A stretch of 26,613 bases of DNA from an uncultured Bacilli bacterium. Its GTDB lineage: Bacteria; Bacillota_I; Bacilli_A; RF39; UBA660. Both the position numbers and the translations under genes were made by a program. The DNA is taken from positions 1 through 26,613 of the forward strand of contig CAKOLW010000017.1 of NCBI GenBank assembly GCA_934096405.1, in the 5' to 3' direction. Shown piece after piece: positions 8,399-16,235 of this stretch (position 1 is its first letter; each line of letters starts with the position of its first letter). Under the pieces are notes generated by a model. It searched no databases, was not told the DNA's origin, and saw only the letters and a program-made list of their open reading frames with translations.

Positions 8399-8665
8399 CT
8401 ATTTGTTTTCGCCAGCGTGTCCACCAAACTTACGAGTTAATGCAAACTCTCCTAGTTTGTGACCAACCATGTCTTCTGTGATATACACAGGAATGAAATC
8501 TTTTCCATTGTGTACTGCAATTGTGTGTCCAATGAAATCAGGATAGATTGTTGAACGACGTGACCAAGTTTTAATTACTTCTTTTTTTCCACTTTCGTTT
8601 AATGATTTTACTTTATTTAGTAATCTTTCAAAAACGTAAGGTCCTTTTTTTAAACTTCTTGACAT
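8399..8665 (-). CDS. rpsS: 30S ribosomal protein S19
   Basis: Binds the head of the 30S subunit with S13. I choose the ATG at 8665 (MSRSLKKGPYV) because AAAGGA lies nine bases upstream; an in-frame GTG at 8671 is only three bases away. This gives 88 residues. The motif WSRRSTIYPDFIGHTIAVHNGK and the GHKLGEFALTRKFGGH end are diagnostic. Confidence 0.96.
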   Translation of the reverse strand: MSRSLKKGPYVFERLLNKVKSLNESGKKEVIKTWSRRSTIYPDFIGHTIAVHNGKDFIPVYITEDMVGHKLGEFALTRKFGGHAGENK

Positions 8666-8682
8666 ACTCACAAATCCTTTCT

Positions 8683-9516
8683 TTATTTTTTCTTTCTACG
8701 AGATACTATTAATTTCTCGCTTGCTTTCTTTGTTTTACGTGTTTTTAATCCAAGAGCTGGTTTACCCCAAGGAGTCATTGGTCCTTTACGTCCTACTGGA
8801 GCTTTACCTTCACCACCACCATGTGGGTGATCATTAGGGTTCATAACTGATCCACGTACTGTTGGACGCCAACCCATAAGTCTTTTACGACCTGCTTTAC
8901 CTAAGTGTACTAGTTCATAATCAAGATTTCCTACTGTACCAATTGTAGCACGGCATACACCTTGAATCTTTCTAGTTTCACCACTCTTTAATCTTAATAA
9001 TACGTATTTTCCTTCTCTTCCTAGGATTTGTGCACTTGATCCAGCACTTCTTGCTAGTTGAGCACCTTTTCCAGGATTCATTTCGATGTTGTGTACAACT
9101 GTACCAACAGGAATGTTCATAAGTGGAAGAGCATTACCAACTTTGATATCTACATTTTCTCCACTTTCAATTTTATCTCCAACTTTCAAATCAAGTGGTG
9201 CTATGATATATCTTTTTTCACCATCTGCATAGTTTATTAAAGCTATATTAGCACTTCTGTTTGGATCATATTCGATTGATGCAACAGTTCCGATAACACC
9301 ATCTTTATTTCTTTTGAAATCTATTACACGGTATTTTCTTTTAACTCCGCCGCCACGATGTCTAACAGTTATTTTACCTTGATTATTTCTTCCAGCTTTT
9401 TTATTTAATTTTTCAGTTAAGCTTTTTTCTGGAGTAGATTTTGTTATTTCTTCGTTTACTAATGTACTTTTATTTCTTTGACCATTAGTTATTGGTTTGA
9501 ATTTTCTTATTGCCAT
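8683..9516 (-). CDS. rplB: 50S ribosomal protein L2
   Basis: Most conserved large-subunit protein, needed for subunit joining and peptidyl transfer. The 277 residues hold the N-terminal OB fold and SH3-like domain (RHRGGGVKRKYRVIDFKR, GDKIESG) and the C-terminal MNPNDHPHGGGEGKAP motif, whose His is the residue tied to activity. Normal length. It sits between rplW and rpsS. Confidence 0.97.
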   Translation of the reverse strand: MAIRKFKPITNGQRNKSTLVNEEITKSTPEKSLTEKLNKKAGRNNQGKITVRHRGGGVKRKYRVIDFKRNKDGVIGTVASIEYDPNRSANIALINYADGEKRYIIAPLDLKVGDKIESGENVDIKVGNALPLMNIPVGTVVHNIEMNPGKGAQLARSAGSSAQILGREGKYVLLRLKSGETRKIQGVCRATIGTVGNLDYELVHLGKAGRKRLMGWRPTVRGSVMNPNDHPHGGGEGKAPVGRKGPMTPWGKPALGLKTRKTKKASEKLIVSRRKKK

Positions 9517-9529
9517 ATATAATCACCTT

Positions 9530-9799
9530 CTAAAACTCTATTTTAGAGCCTTCCTTTAGTTTTACATAAGCTTTTTTATAAGAAGATGTGTAACCTGTAT
9601 ATTTTCCTACTCTTCTTTTTTTGCTTTGTGTATTAACAGTGTTAACGCTTTCTACTTTTACTCCAAATTTTGATTCAATTGCTTGTTTAATTTGAGTTTT
9701 GTTAGCTTTTTTATCAACTTTGAATACATATACGTTTTCACTTGCTAAGTTATTTGTTTTTTCAGTTATAACTGGTGCTTTAATTATTTCGTAATTCAT
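9530..9799 (-). CDS. rplW: 50S ribosomal protein L23
   Basis: Docking site at the tunnel exit for trigger factor and SRP. The 89 residues show KAPVITEKTNNLASENVYVFKVDKKANKTQIKQAIE, FGVKV and the RVGKYTGYTSSYKKAYVKL end, all family-typical. The ATG at 9799 shares its first base with the stop of rplD. Confidence 0.95.
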   Translation of the reverse strand: MNYEIIKAPVITEKTNNLASENVYVFKVDKKANKTQIKQAIESKFGVKVESVNTVNTQSKKRRVGKYTGYTSSYKKAYVKLKEGSKIEF

Positions 9800-10422
9800 T
9801 ATTTAAGCACCTCCTCTATCTTTTTAACACTTTCAACATCGATTAATAAGTTATCTGCACCTACTAAATCTAATACATTGATGCTACTTGGTTCAATTAC
9901 ATGTAAGTTAGTTAGGTTTCTAGCTGCTAAACATGCATTACCATTTTCACCATCAGTAACTATAAGTGTTTTTCCTTCTAATTTTAATGTTTCTAAAACT
10001 TTCTTGAAGTCTTTAGTTTTTGGTGTAGCCAATTCTAAATTTTCTACAACACATAATTCTTTATTTTGGAATTTATCTGAAAGAGCACTTCTTAATGCAA
10101 GTCTTCTTTCTTTCTTATTCATTTTGAAACCATAATCTCTTGGAGTTGGTCCGAATACTATTCCACCACCAACCCAGTGAGGAGCTCTTATTGTACCTTG
10201 ACGAGCACGTCCAGTACCTTTTTGTCTCCATGGTTTTCTTCCACCACCAGATACTTCACTTCTACCTTTAGTATCATGAGTTCCTTGTCTTAATGAAGCC
10301 ATTTGTAATTTAATAGCATCTGATAAAACTATTTCATTTACTTCAGTGTTCCATACAGTATCATTTAATGTGATGTCTTCCTTTGTTTCTCCATTTAAAT
10401 TTAATACTTTAATTTTTGCCAT
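9799..10422 (-). CDS. rplD: 50S ribosomal protein L4
   Basis: Tunnel-constriction protein; in E. coli it also represses its own S10 operon, not demonstrated here. The 207 residues include the extended loop GGGRKPWRQKGTGRARQGTIRAPHW, the diagnostic L4 signature, and GPTPRDYGFKMNKKERRLALRSAL. Its ATG at 10422 overlaps the rplC stop by one base and its stop overlaps the rplW start. Confidence 0.96.
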   Translation of the reverse strand: MAKIKVLNLNGETKEDITLNDTVWNTEVNEIVLSDAIKLQMASLRQGTHDTKGRSEVSGGGRKPWRQKGTGRARQGTIRAPHWVGGGIVFGPTPRDYGFKMNKKERRLALRSALSDKFQNKELCVVENLELATPKTKDFKKVLETLKLEGKTLIVTDGENGNACLAARNLTNLHVIEPSSINVLDLVGADNLLIDVESVKKIEEVLK

Positions 10423-11207
10423 TATTCTTCACCTTCCTTTTGTGAAGTTTCTTCAACTGTTTCAGTTGTTTCTTCAACGGCTGTTTCTGGTGTTTCTGTA
10501 ATTTCTTCAGTTACTACTTCTTCAGTATTTTCTACTACTTCTTCAACTACATAAGAAACTAATTCTTTTGCTTCATTTTTTTCACCATTTTTAACAGCTG
10601 TTCTTACAAGAACATAACCTTTTTTAGGTCCTGGAATATTACCACTTATTAATAAGCAATTATTTTCAGTATCTACTGCAATTATTTCTAGATTTTGAAT
10701 AGTTACTTGTTCATTACCCATATGTCCTGGTAATTTCTTTCCTTTTAATACTCTCATTGGTCTCATTGGTCCACGTGAACCTACAGCTCTGTGGTAATGA
10801 GAACCGTGTGACATAGGTCCTCTTGAGAAGTTATGTCTTTTAATTGTTCCTTGGAAGCCTTTTCCTTTTGATGTACCAGTTACATCTACAAGTTCTCCAG
10901 CTTCAAAAGTGTCTACACCGATTATTTGTCCAACTTCATAGTTTGATACATCTAACCCTTTAATTTCTTTTAAGAAGCGCTTAGGTGTAGTGTTAGCTTT
11001 CTTAACATGTCCCATTTCTGGTTTATTAGATACTTTTTCTCTTTTAGTGAAAGCACCTAATTGAATGCTGTTATACCCATCTTTTTCAACTGTTTTAATT
11101 TGAGTTATTACATTTGGTTCAACTTCAACAACAGTTACAGGTATAAGTAATCCGCTAGTTGTGAATACTTCAGTCATTCCAACTTTGCGTCCTAAGATTC
11201 CTTTCAT
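10422..11207 (-). CDS. rplC: 50S ribosomal protein L3 with long acidic C-terminal tail
   Basis: Early-assembly protein whose loop reaches the peptidyl-transferase centre. The start is the ATG at 11207 (MKGILGRKVGMTEVF), eight bases after GGAGGGAG; the extra upstream codons of the open frame overlap that site. The core (about 1-210) has the signature FSRGPMSHGSHYHRAVGS and GHMGNEQVTIQNL. Residues about 214-261 form an added tail rich in Glu, Thr and Val (17 Glu in the last 41 by hand count), so the protein is ~50 residues longer than usual. Mycoplasma L3 proteins also carry extensions. Confidence 0.95.
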   Translation of the reverse strand: MKGILGRKVGMTEVFTTSGLLIPVTVVEVEPNVITQIKTVEKDGYNSIQLGAFTKREKVSNKPEMGHVKKANTTPKRFLKEIKGLDVSNYEVGQIIGVDTFEAGELVDVTGTSKGKGFQGTIKRHNFSRGPMSHGSHYHRAVGSRGPMRPMRVLKGKKLPGHMGNEQVTIQNLEIIAVDTENNCLLISGNIPGPKKGYVLVRTAVKNGEKNEAKELVSYVVEEVVENTEEVVTEEITETPETAVEETTETVEETSQKEGEE

Positions 11208-11227
11208 TTTAATTACTCCCTCCATTA

Positions 11228-11536
11228 TTATAATTTGATTTCGATGTCTACTCCACTAGGTAAATCTAAGTGTGATAATGCATCAACTGTTTCTTTACTT
11301 GGACTATCTACATCTATTAATCTTTTGTGTGTACGCATTTCAAATTGTTCACGAGAATCTTTATATTTGTGAACAGCTCTTAATATAGTGAATTTTTCAA
11401 CATCAGTTGGTAGTGGAACTGGTCCAGAAACTTTACCACCTGTTCTTTTGATTGTATCTACTATTTTGCTTGCTGCTACATCAAGTATTCTATGATCATA
11501 CGCTTTTAATTTGATACGAACCTTCTCTTTTGCCAT
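11228..11536 (-). CDS. rpsJ: 30S ribosomal protein S10
   Basis: First gene of the S10-spc operon. S10 acts in the 30S head and, as NusE, with NusB in antitermination. The 102 residues contain KVRIKLKAYDHRILDVAASKIV-like N-terminus, GPVPLPTDVEKFTILRAVHKYKDSREQFEMRTHKRLID, all standard. The start ATG at 11536 follows GAAGGAGGG. Confidence 0.97.
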   Translation of the reverse strand: MAKEKVRIKLKAYDHRILDVAASKIVDTIKRTGGKVSGPVPLPTDVEKFTILRAVHKYKDSREQFEMRTHKRLIDVDSPSKETVDALSHLDLPSGVDIEIKL

Positions 11537-11657
11537 AATTACCCTCCTTCGCCTATTTTATAATAGACTCGCTCGGCACGAATTACCTGATATTTAGTTA
11601 AGATATCACAACTTAACCGGGTGTATCAGCAACCTCGCGCTTCTCCGCAGTCATACA
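11537..11657 (-). promoter_or_regulatory. Structured 5' leader of the S10 operon
   Basis: About 120 untranslated bases separate the promoter from rpsJ, and unlike their surroundings they are GC-rich in patches. Pairings I can draw on the minus strand: CTGATA (11624-11629) with TATCAG (11587-11592), enclosing GTTAAG/CTTAAC (11612-11617 with 11597-11602), and an outer helix of GACT..GC..GG (11645-11652) with CC..GC..AGTC (11566-11576). A nested helix set of this kind fits a ribosomal-protein-binding leader. In E. coli L4 plays that role, but this structure is not the E. coli one. The binding protein is unknown. Confidence 0.6.
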
Positions 11658-11663
11658 ATGATA

Positions 11664-11692
11664 ATTATATGATAAAATTATGTAAAAATCAA
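11664..11692 (-). promoter_or_regulatory. Sigma-A type promoter of the S10-spc operon
   Basis: TTGATT (-35, 11687-11692) and a perfect TATAAT (-10, 11664-11669) stand 17 bases apart on the minus strand, about 130 bases upstream of rpsJ. Transcription should start near 11657 and run through at least 24 genes to infA, since I see no terminator in the operon. Confidence 0.8.
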
Positions 11693-11756
11693 CCCTTTTT
11701 TTAAATAAATTTTTTGTAAAGTTTACACCTCTTTTTTCAAGCATTATAGGCAAATA

Positions 11757-11790
11757 GAAAAAACAGATAATATTTTTGCTTATTACCTGT
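11757..11790 (-). terminator. Rho-independent terminator of the hybrid kinase gene
   Basis: On the minus strand a 10-bp stem (ACAGGTAATA with TATTATCTGT, one G-U pair) with an 8-base loop is followed by six T. It starts just after the kinase stop and isolates that gene from the S10 promoter. Confidence 0.8.
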
Positions 11791-11798
11791 TTACATTT

Positions 11799-14006
11799 TT
11801 ATTTATTTGTCGTACCTATAAAATCTTTTAATATTCTCATTACATTTTTGTATTCTTTTATTAAGCTACTAAAGTTAGATATTATATATTGATTATCCCC
11901 TTCTTTTGCTTTTGTTTCATGTTCTAAACACATATCTGAGAATTTATTTAGTCCAATATACCTGCTTTCACTTTTTAATTTGTGAACTAAAATTTTATAA
12001 TCTTCTAAATCATTGTCTAAATAGTATCTCATAAGACTAGTATAAGATTCTGGTGTTTCTTCTATAAATGTTTTTATTGAATCTATGTACATTTCTTCAC
12101 TACCAAACATTTCTAATGGTGTTTTTGTATCTATTCCGTGTTCTTCTAAGTATGATAGGTTATTTGTATTTGTTTCTTCTGGTATTTTTTCTGATGAAAT
12201 GTTGTTACTTAATATTTTACCTAGTACTTCTTCTAATTCTGGTCTTTGTATTGGTTTACTTAGATAATCTATAAATCCTTCACTTAGATATATTTCTTTT
12301 TTTCCTTCCATTGCATCTGCGGTTAAGGCTACTACTGGTGTGTTAAAGTCCTTTATTTCTTTTAGTTTTTTTAATGTTTCTTCTCCTGACATTGAAGGCA
12401 TCATTATATCCATAAATACTATATCATATTTATTAGTTTTACATTTTTCTATTGATTCTTGTCCACCTGTTACTAGTTCTGTTTCTATATTATATTTTCT
12501 TAATATTGTGTCGGCTACTTTTAAGTTTAGACTACTATCATCTACTACTAATACTTTTACATTATTATATTTTTGTTGTTCTGTTTCATTATGTTCTTCT
12601 AGTATTACTCCTTCTTTTATGTCTTGTGTTAGTGTTACTGTGAATATTGAACCTTTTCCATATATACTATCTACTGTTATTGTTCCTTTAAACATTCCTA
12701 CTAATTGTTTTGTTATTGCTAGTCCTAATCCCGTACCTTCGATTGTTGTGTTTTTATCACTTTCTAGTCTTTCAAATTTTTCATATAGGTGTTTTAGTTG
12801 TTCTTCTTTTATTCCTCTTCCTGTATCTTTTACTGTTATTGTTAAGTTACATTTATCATCTTTGTTTTCTGCATCTATTGTGAAATCTACTTCTCCACTG
12901 TCTGTATATTTTATCGCATTTGTTACTAAGTTTGTTATTATTTGCTTTACTTTATTTACATCTCCATATAATACATTTGGTATTTCATCACTTATATTTA
13001 TTACTAGTTTTAAATCTTTTTCTCCTATTCTTGTTTCTAATAGTTTTACTAGTTTTTTTACTTCACTTTTTAGATTATAGTTAGTATTTACCATTTCCAT
13101 TTTTCCTGCTTCTATTTTACTTATATCTAGTATACTATTTACTATATCTAAAAGTATATAACTTGCATTGACTACATCTTTTGCATTAGAGTGTATTACA
13201 TTCATATTTGTTTCTGTTTGCATATTTTCTGATAAACCTACGATTGCATTTAATGGTGTTCTTATTTCATGTGACATACTTGATAGGAAATCTGATTTTG
13301 CATTATTTGCTTGGTCTGCTTTTATTTTTGCAAATCTCATTTGATTATATAGTTGTAAATCTGGATTTTCTATTGTAAAATACATGATTAAATTATTAAT
13401 CGTTAAACCTATTGAAATAATTATTAAAAATGGATTATTTGAAAATAGAAATGCTATTAATCCTGCAATTACAATGATTGTAAAAATCGGCAAATGTCTT
13501 ACATCAATTTTTTTAAAATTAAATATTGCTATAAAAAATGAAATTAAAATAAATGATAAACAAAAAATAATTGATATGTTAACCGAAGGTCCCATTGCTG
13601 TTTGCTTTAATGGATTAATCAAAACAATATTTATTGGTAATTTGAATTCAATTATAAACATTAGTAAATCGATTATGGCTGTAATTATAACTACTGCTTT
13701 AATCTTTTTATTAAAGTTTTTAATTCCCTTATATGTTACAATGAATGTATATAGCATCAGGCATGACGACCAAATTATCAAAAAGACGAAATCACATTTA
13801 TTCAAAAGTTTTACTAGAGCTTCATTATAATTAGTGTATACATTATAAAATAATATACTTACAAAGGCACTATCCATAAGAATAGAAAATAGCATTAAAA
13901 GATATATTTTATTTTCTAGTAATCCTATTCTTTTTTTTGAAAAATATACCATTAGTAATATAAATGAGATCAAATTTGCAGTTACAGGCAAATACATGTT
14001 AGGCAC
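11799..14006 (-). CDS. Membrane hybrid histidine kinase (HisKA-HATPase-REC-HPt)
   Basis: A full phosphorelay in one protein. About seven hydrophobic segments fill residues 8-215, with no obvious extracellular sensor domain. Then come the HisKA H-box SHEIRTPLN (His about 246), the ATPase N-box NLVTNAIKY, G1 DTGRGI and G2 GTGLGLAI, a receiver domain (VLVVDDSS, acceptor Asp about 533 in FMDIMMP, LTADA, SKPI) and a C-terminal HPt domain (His about 675 in HKLKSESRYIGL). I choose the GTG at 14006 because GGGAG lies eight bases upstream; an in-frame GTG at 14015 overlaps that site. It has its own promoter and terminator. Its partner is unknown; a Spo0A gene lies four genes upstream. Confidence 0.92.
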   Translation of the reverse strand: MPNMYLPVTANLISFILLMVYFSKKRIGLLENKIYLLMLFSILMDSAFVSILFYNVYTNYNEALVKLLNKCDFVFLIIWSSCLMLYTFIVTYKGIKNFNKKIKAVVIITAIIDLLMFIIEFKLPINIVLINPLKQTAMGPSVNISIIFCLSFILISFFIAIFNFKKIDVRHLPIFTIIVIAGLIAFLFSNNPFLIIISIGLTINNLIMYFTIENPDLQLYNQMRFAKIKADQANNAKSDFLSSMSHEIRTPLNAIVGLSENMQTETNMNVIHSNAKDVVNASYILLDIVNSILDISKIEAGKMEMVNTNYNLKSEVKKLVKLLETRIGEKDLKLVINISDEIPNVLYGDVNKVKQIITNLVTNAIKYTDSGEVDFTIDAENKDDKCNLTITVKDTGRGIKEEQLKHLYEKFERLESDKNTTIEGTGLGLAITKQLVGMFKGTITVDSIYGKGSIFTVTLTQDIKEGVILEEHNETEQQKYNNVKVLVVDDSSLNLKVADTILRKYNIETELVTGGQESIEKCKTNKYDIVFMDIMMPSMSGEETLKKLKEIKDFNTPVVALTADAMEGKKEIYLSEGFIDYLSKPIQRPELEEVLGKILSNNISSEKIPEETNTNNLSYLEEHGIDTKTPLEMFGSEEMYIDSIKTFIEETPESYTSLMRYYLDNDLEDYKILVHKLKSESRYIGLNKFSDMCLEHETKAKEGDNQYIISNFSSLIKEYKNVMRILKDFIGTTNK

Positions 14007-14032
14007 TTTAACCACTCCCTTATCATAACTAT

Positions 14033-14061
14033 AGTATATATAATTCTTTGATATTTTACAA
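14033..14061 (-). promoter_or_regulatory. Promoter of the hybrid kinase gene
   Basis: TTGTAA (14056-14061) and TATACT (14033-14038) are 17 bases apart on the minus strand, about 25 bases from the chosen start. The -35 lies right after the last codons of the acyltransferase gene upstream. Confidence 0.6.
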
Positions 14062-14066
14062 GGATT

Positions 14067-15215
14067 TTATTTTTTTAATACCATTTTTTTCTCATCATAT
14101 AACCAGGGCATAACTTCTTGTTCATCTTTAATTAATTTATCTTTGCAAATTGTGGTTTGTTCTGGTCCATAGTAGAAATAAGGTGTAGCTTTAATAGTAT
14201 CGCTTAAATATTTATTCCATGCTTCATATTTATCTTTTGATTTTTTTTCATAACTATTATCAGGATGTTTAGCGTACATATCAAATTTTTCAGTTGCCAT
14301 TATGTCTCTAATTTTTATTGTAAATACTTCTTTTTCTATATTAATTATTCTAGACAAATAAGATAAAATTTCTTTTAAAATCAACAATTCTGTTTGGTTA
14401 GAACTTTTATTTTTTTCAGTACTTATATCATCTATAATTTTATATATTTTGTTTTTAATAAAATGAAGACGAGACTTTATGTTGTCGTTGTTTGTTAATG
14501 AATTAACTATAGGTTGGAGATTATTTAATTCTTTTTTTAAATTATTTAAATTATCTGTACTTATTGTTATAAGATCAACTGCTTTATTGAAATAATTGAC
14601 AACTTTTTTTGCCATAAGACTTATATCATCTTTATTAAAATCATCAATTTCTATTCCTTTAAGCATTCTAGAATAGCATTTATTCCCTACTTTATTTGTT
14701 ATAACAGGCACAATTAAAGCATTGTGTTTTTTTGCAATGTCATAATAACCCCAATGAAGATTTTGCATTGGTAAATTTGGTGAGAGATTCCAAGTAGCTT
14801 CAGAAAAAATTATAATGTTATTACCTAACTCTAAAATTTTATTCATTTTTTCTTTCATGGCCTCTCTTGATTTTTTATCGTATCTATCAACTAATTGACA
14901 ACCATAAATCCATAAAAATAGTCCATCCAAAGTGTTAAAGAATAAATCTATGTTACCAAAGATAATTTGAGCATCATCTTTTATTGTTACAACAGTATTA
15001 AGCACATCATCTTTAAATGAATGGGATGCTATATATATTACTGGTCTATCTGATTTATTAAATTCTTTTTTTTCTATTATTAATTTTAATTTATTTGACA
15101 TTTTTAGTATTTCATATATTAATGGTCTTATTTTATTTCGATTGACAACACCTTTTTCTGTTAAGGTTACATCTTTGTCATAATTTAGCATATACTCTAA
15201 TCTTTTTTTAATCAT
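14067..15215 (-). CDS. PlsC-like acyltransferase paralog with long C-terminal region
   Basis: Likely acyltransferase of the PlsC (lysophosphatidate) superfamily, which moves acyl chains to glycerolipids at the membrane face. In 382 residues I see the HX4D catalytic motif as HSFKDD (about 65-70) and a weakened FPEGT block as FSEATWNLSPNLP (about 143-155), followed by HNALIVPVI. The block has Ala for Gly. The C-terminal ~170 residues, charged and helical in look, are not part of the usual fold. The ATG at 15215 follows GGAGGGA. It is a paralog of the next gene upstream. Substrate unknown. Confidence 0.75.
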   Translation of the reverse strand: MIKKRLEYMLNYDKDVTLTEKGVVNRNKIRPLIYEILKMSNKLKLIIEKKEFNKSDRPVIYIASHSFKDDVLNTVVTIKDDAQIIFGNIDLFFNTLDGLFLWIYGCQLVDRYDKKSREAMKEKMNKILELGNNIIIFSEATWNLSPNLPMQNLHWGYYDIAKKHNALIVPVITNKVGNKCYSRMLKGIEIDDFNKDDISLMAKKVVNYFNKAVDLITISTDNLNNLKKELNNLQPIVNSLTNNDNIKSRLHFIKNKIYKIIDDISTEKNKSSNQTELLILKEILSYLSRIINIEKEVFTIKIRDIMATEKFDMYAKHPDNSYEKKSKDKYEAWNKYLSDTIKATPYFYYGPEQTTICKDKLIKDEQEVMPWLYDEKKMVLKK

Positions 15216-15238
15216 AAGTATCCCTCCAAATGTACTTT

Positions 15239-15266
15239 ATTTTATCACAATTATAAAAAAATGCAA
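15239..15266 (-). promoter_or_regulatory. Possible promoter of the acyltransferase gene at 14067-15215
   Basis: TTGCAT (15261-15266) and TAAAAT (15239-15244) are 16 bases apart on the minus strand, 24 bases before the start codon. The -35 also forms one arm of a small stem-loop with a T run, so one of the two readings may be accidental. Confidence 0.45.
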
Positions 15267-15309
15267 GTATAAGCTTTTTTGCATAAAAATAATAGACTTT
15301 TATGAGTCT
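15255..15309 (-). terminator. One or two small stem-loops with T runs between the acyltransferase genes
   Basis: Reading the minus strand, AGACT/AGTCT (15305-15309 with 15294-15298) is followed by ATTATTTTT, and further on ATGCAA/TTGCAT (15279-15284 with 15261-15266) is followed by seven T. Both stems are short (5 and 6 bp), so termination may be partial. Confidence 0.45.
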
Positions 15310-15325
15310 GTTTTTCTTCAATTCT

Positions 15326-16165
15326 TTATAACTTATATTTTTTTATATATTCATCTTTTTTCCTAGCCAGAAATGCATTGTTTTGATTAATAGATAATTC
15401 TTTTAAAAACGCATAAACATCTTTTTCTAATGGTATATTTTGGGGTTTAAAGACTCTTTCATAAAATTCTTCTAAGCCAAAATTTGACCATTCACTTATT
15501 TTTTTATCAATATGTTCATCAAAACTATTTTTATCAAGTTCTGCTCGTTTTATTTCAGGAACACTTTCCCATATATTCAATTTTTTGCTTGCATTATCGT
15601 TTCTTAGTTCTTTAATAGACGTTAATTTGTCTTCACCATATTTATCTACTTCAAAGTTTTTACCAATTATTGAAATAAAGTGTTTATCATATTCTTCGAT
15701 TGCTACTGGTACTAAGATTGCATTACCTTTTTTTGCGGTTTCTATTATTCCATATGATATTTGTAAAACTGGTAAGTTTGGAGATAAGTTCCAGGTTCCT
15801 TCTGGAAAGTACATTATGTTTGCACCTTCTTTTAACTTTTGTACCATTTTTTCTTTTACTAATGCTCTATCTTTTTTGTAATCTTCTTTTACAAATAAAA
15901 CTCCATTAAATCCAAGAAATATTTCTTCTGTTGTATCGTGTATATTTTCAAAATCGCCAGAGAATAAGTAGTAATGTTCTTTTATTACTTGCGAAACTAC
16001 CTCAATATCATATTTTCCTATATGAGTTATGCAATATATTTTTGGTTTATTTGTCTTTTCAATATTGTTTTCTAATACTGTTAATTTAAATCCACTCATT
16101 TTATTTTTTAGTTTTATTATATTTAGCAATATCGGATGCATCTTTTTTCTTTGTTCTGGTGTCAA
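15326..16165 (-). CDS. PlsC-like acyltransferase, start uncertain
   Basis: Second PlsC-superfamily acyltransferase, better conserved than its neighbour: the HX4D motif is HIGKYD (about 48-53) and the FPEGT block is YFPEGTWNLSPNLP, followed by GNAILVPVAI. Both paralogs share the unusual WNLSPNLP. From the TTG at 16165 it is 279 residues, but this TTG has no Shine-Dalgarno, and the open frame upstream (WLRNKYDKSFLANL just before it) still resembles the N-terminus of the paralog. No ATG or GTG occurs in that stretch. The true 5' end may be damaged or use a rare start. Confidence 0.7.
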   Translation of the reverse strand: MTPEQRKKMHPILLNIIKLKNKMSGFKLTVLENNIEKTNKPKIYCITHIGKYDIEVVSQVIKEHYYLFSGDFENIHDTTEEIFLGFNGVLFVKEDYKKDRALVKEKMVQKLKEGANIMYFPEGTWNLSPNLPVLQISYGIIETAKKGNAILVPVAIEEYDKHFISIIGKNFEVDKYGEDKLTSIKELRNDNASKKLNIWESVPEIKRAELDKNSFDEHIDKKISEWSNFGLEEFYERVFKPQNIPLEKDVYAFLKELSINQNNAFLARKKDEYIKKYKL

Positions 16166-16206
16166 ATTAGCAAGAAATGATTTATCGTATTTATTTCTTA
16201 ACCAAT

Positions 16207-16235
16207 AAAAAAGAAGACTACTTTGAATCTTCTTT
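16207..16235 (-). terminator. Terminator at the end of gpmI
   Basis: AAAGAAGA (16228-16235) pairs with TCTTCTTT (16210-16217) across a 10-base loop on the minus strand, and the stem runs into T-rich sequence. It includes the gpmI stop codon in the loop and lies in front of the acyltransferase frame. Confidence 0.6.

Noticed and set aside
12340..13080. Long plus-strand ORF opposite the kinase, and similar ones opposite ribosomal genes
   Set aside because: They lie wholly opposite strong minus-strand genes, lack ribosome sites and have the Ser/Phe/Leu-rich look of antisense frames.
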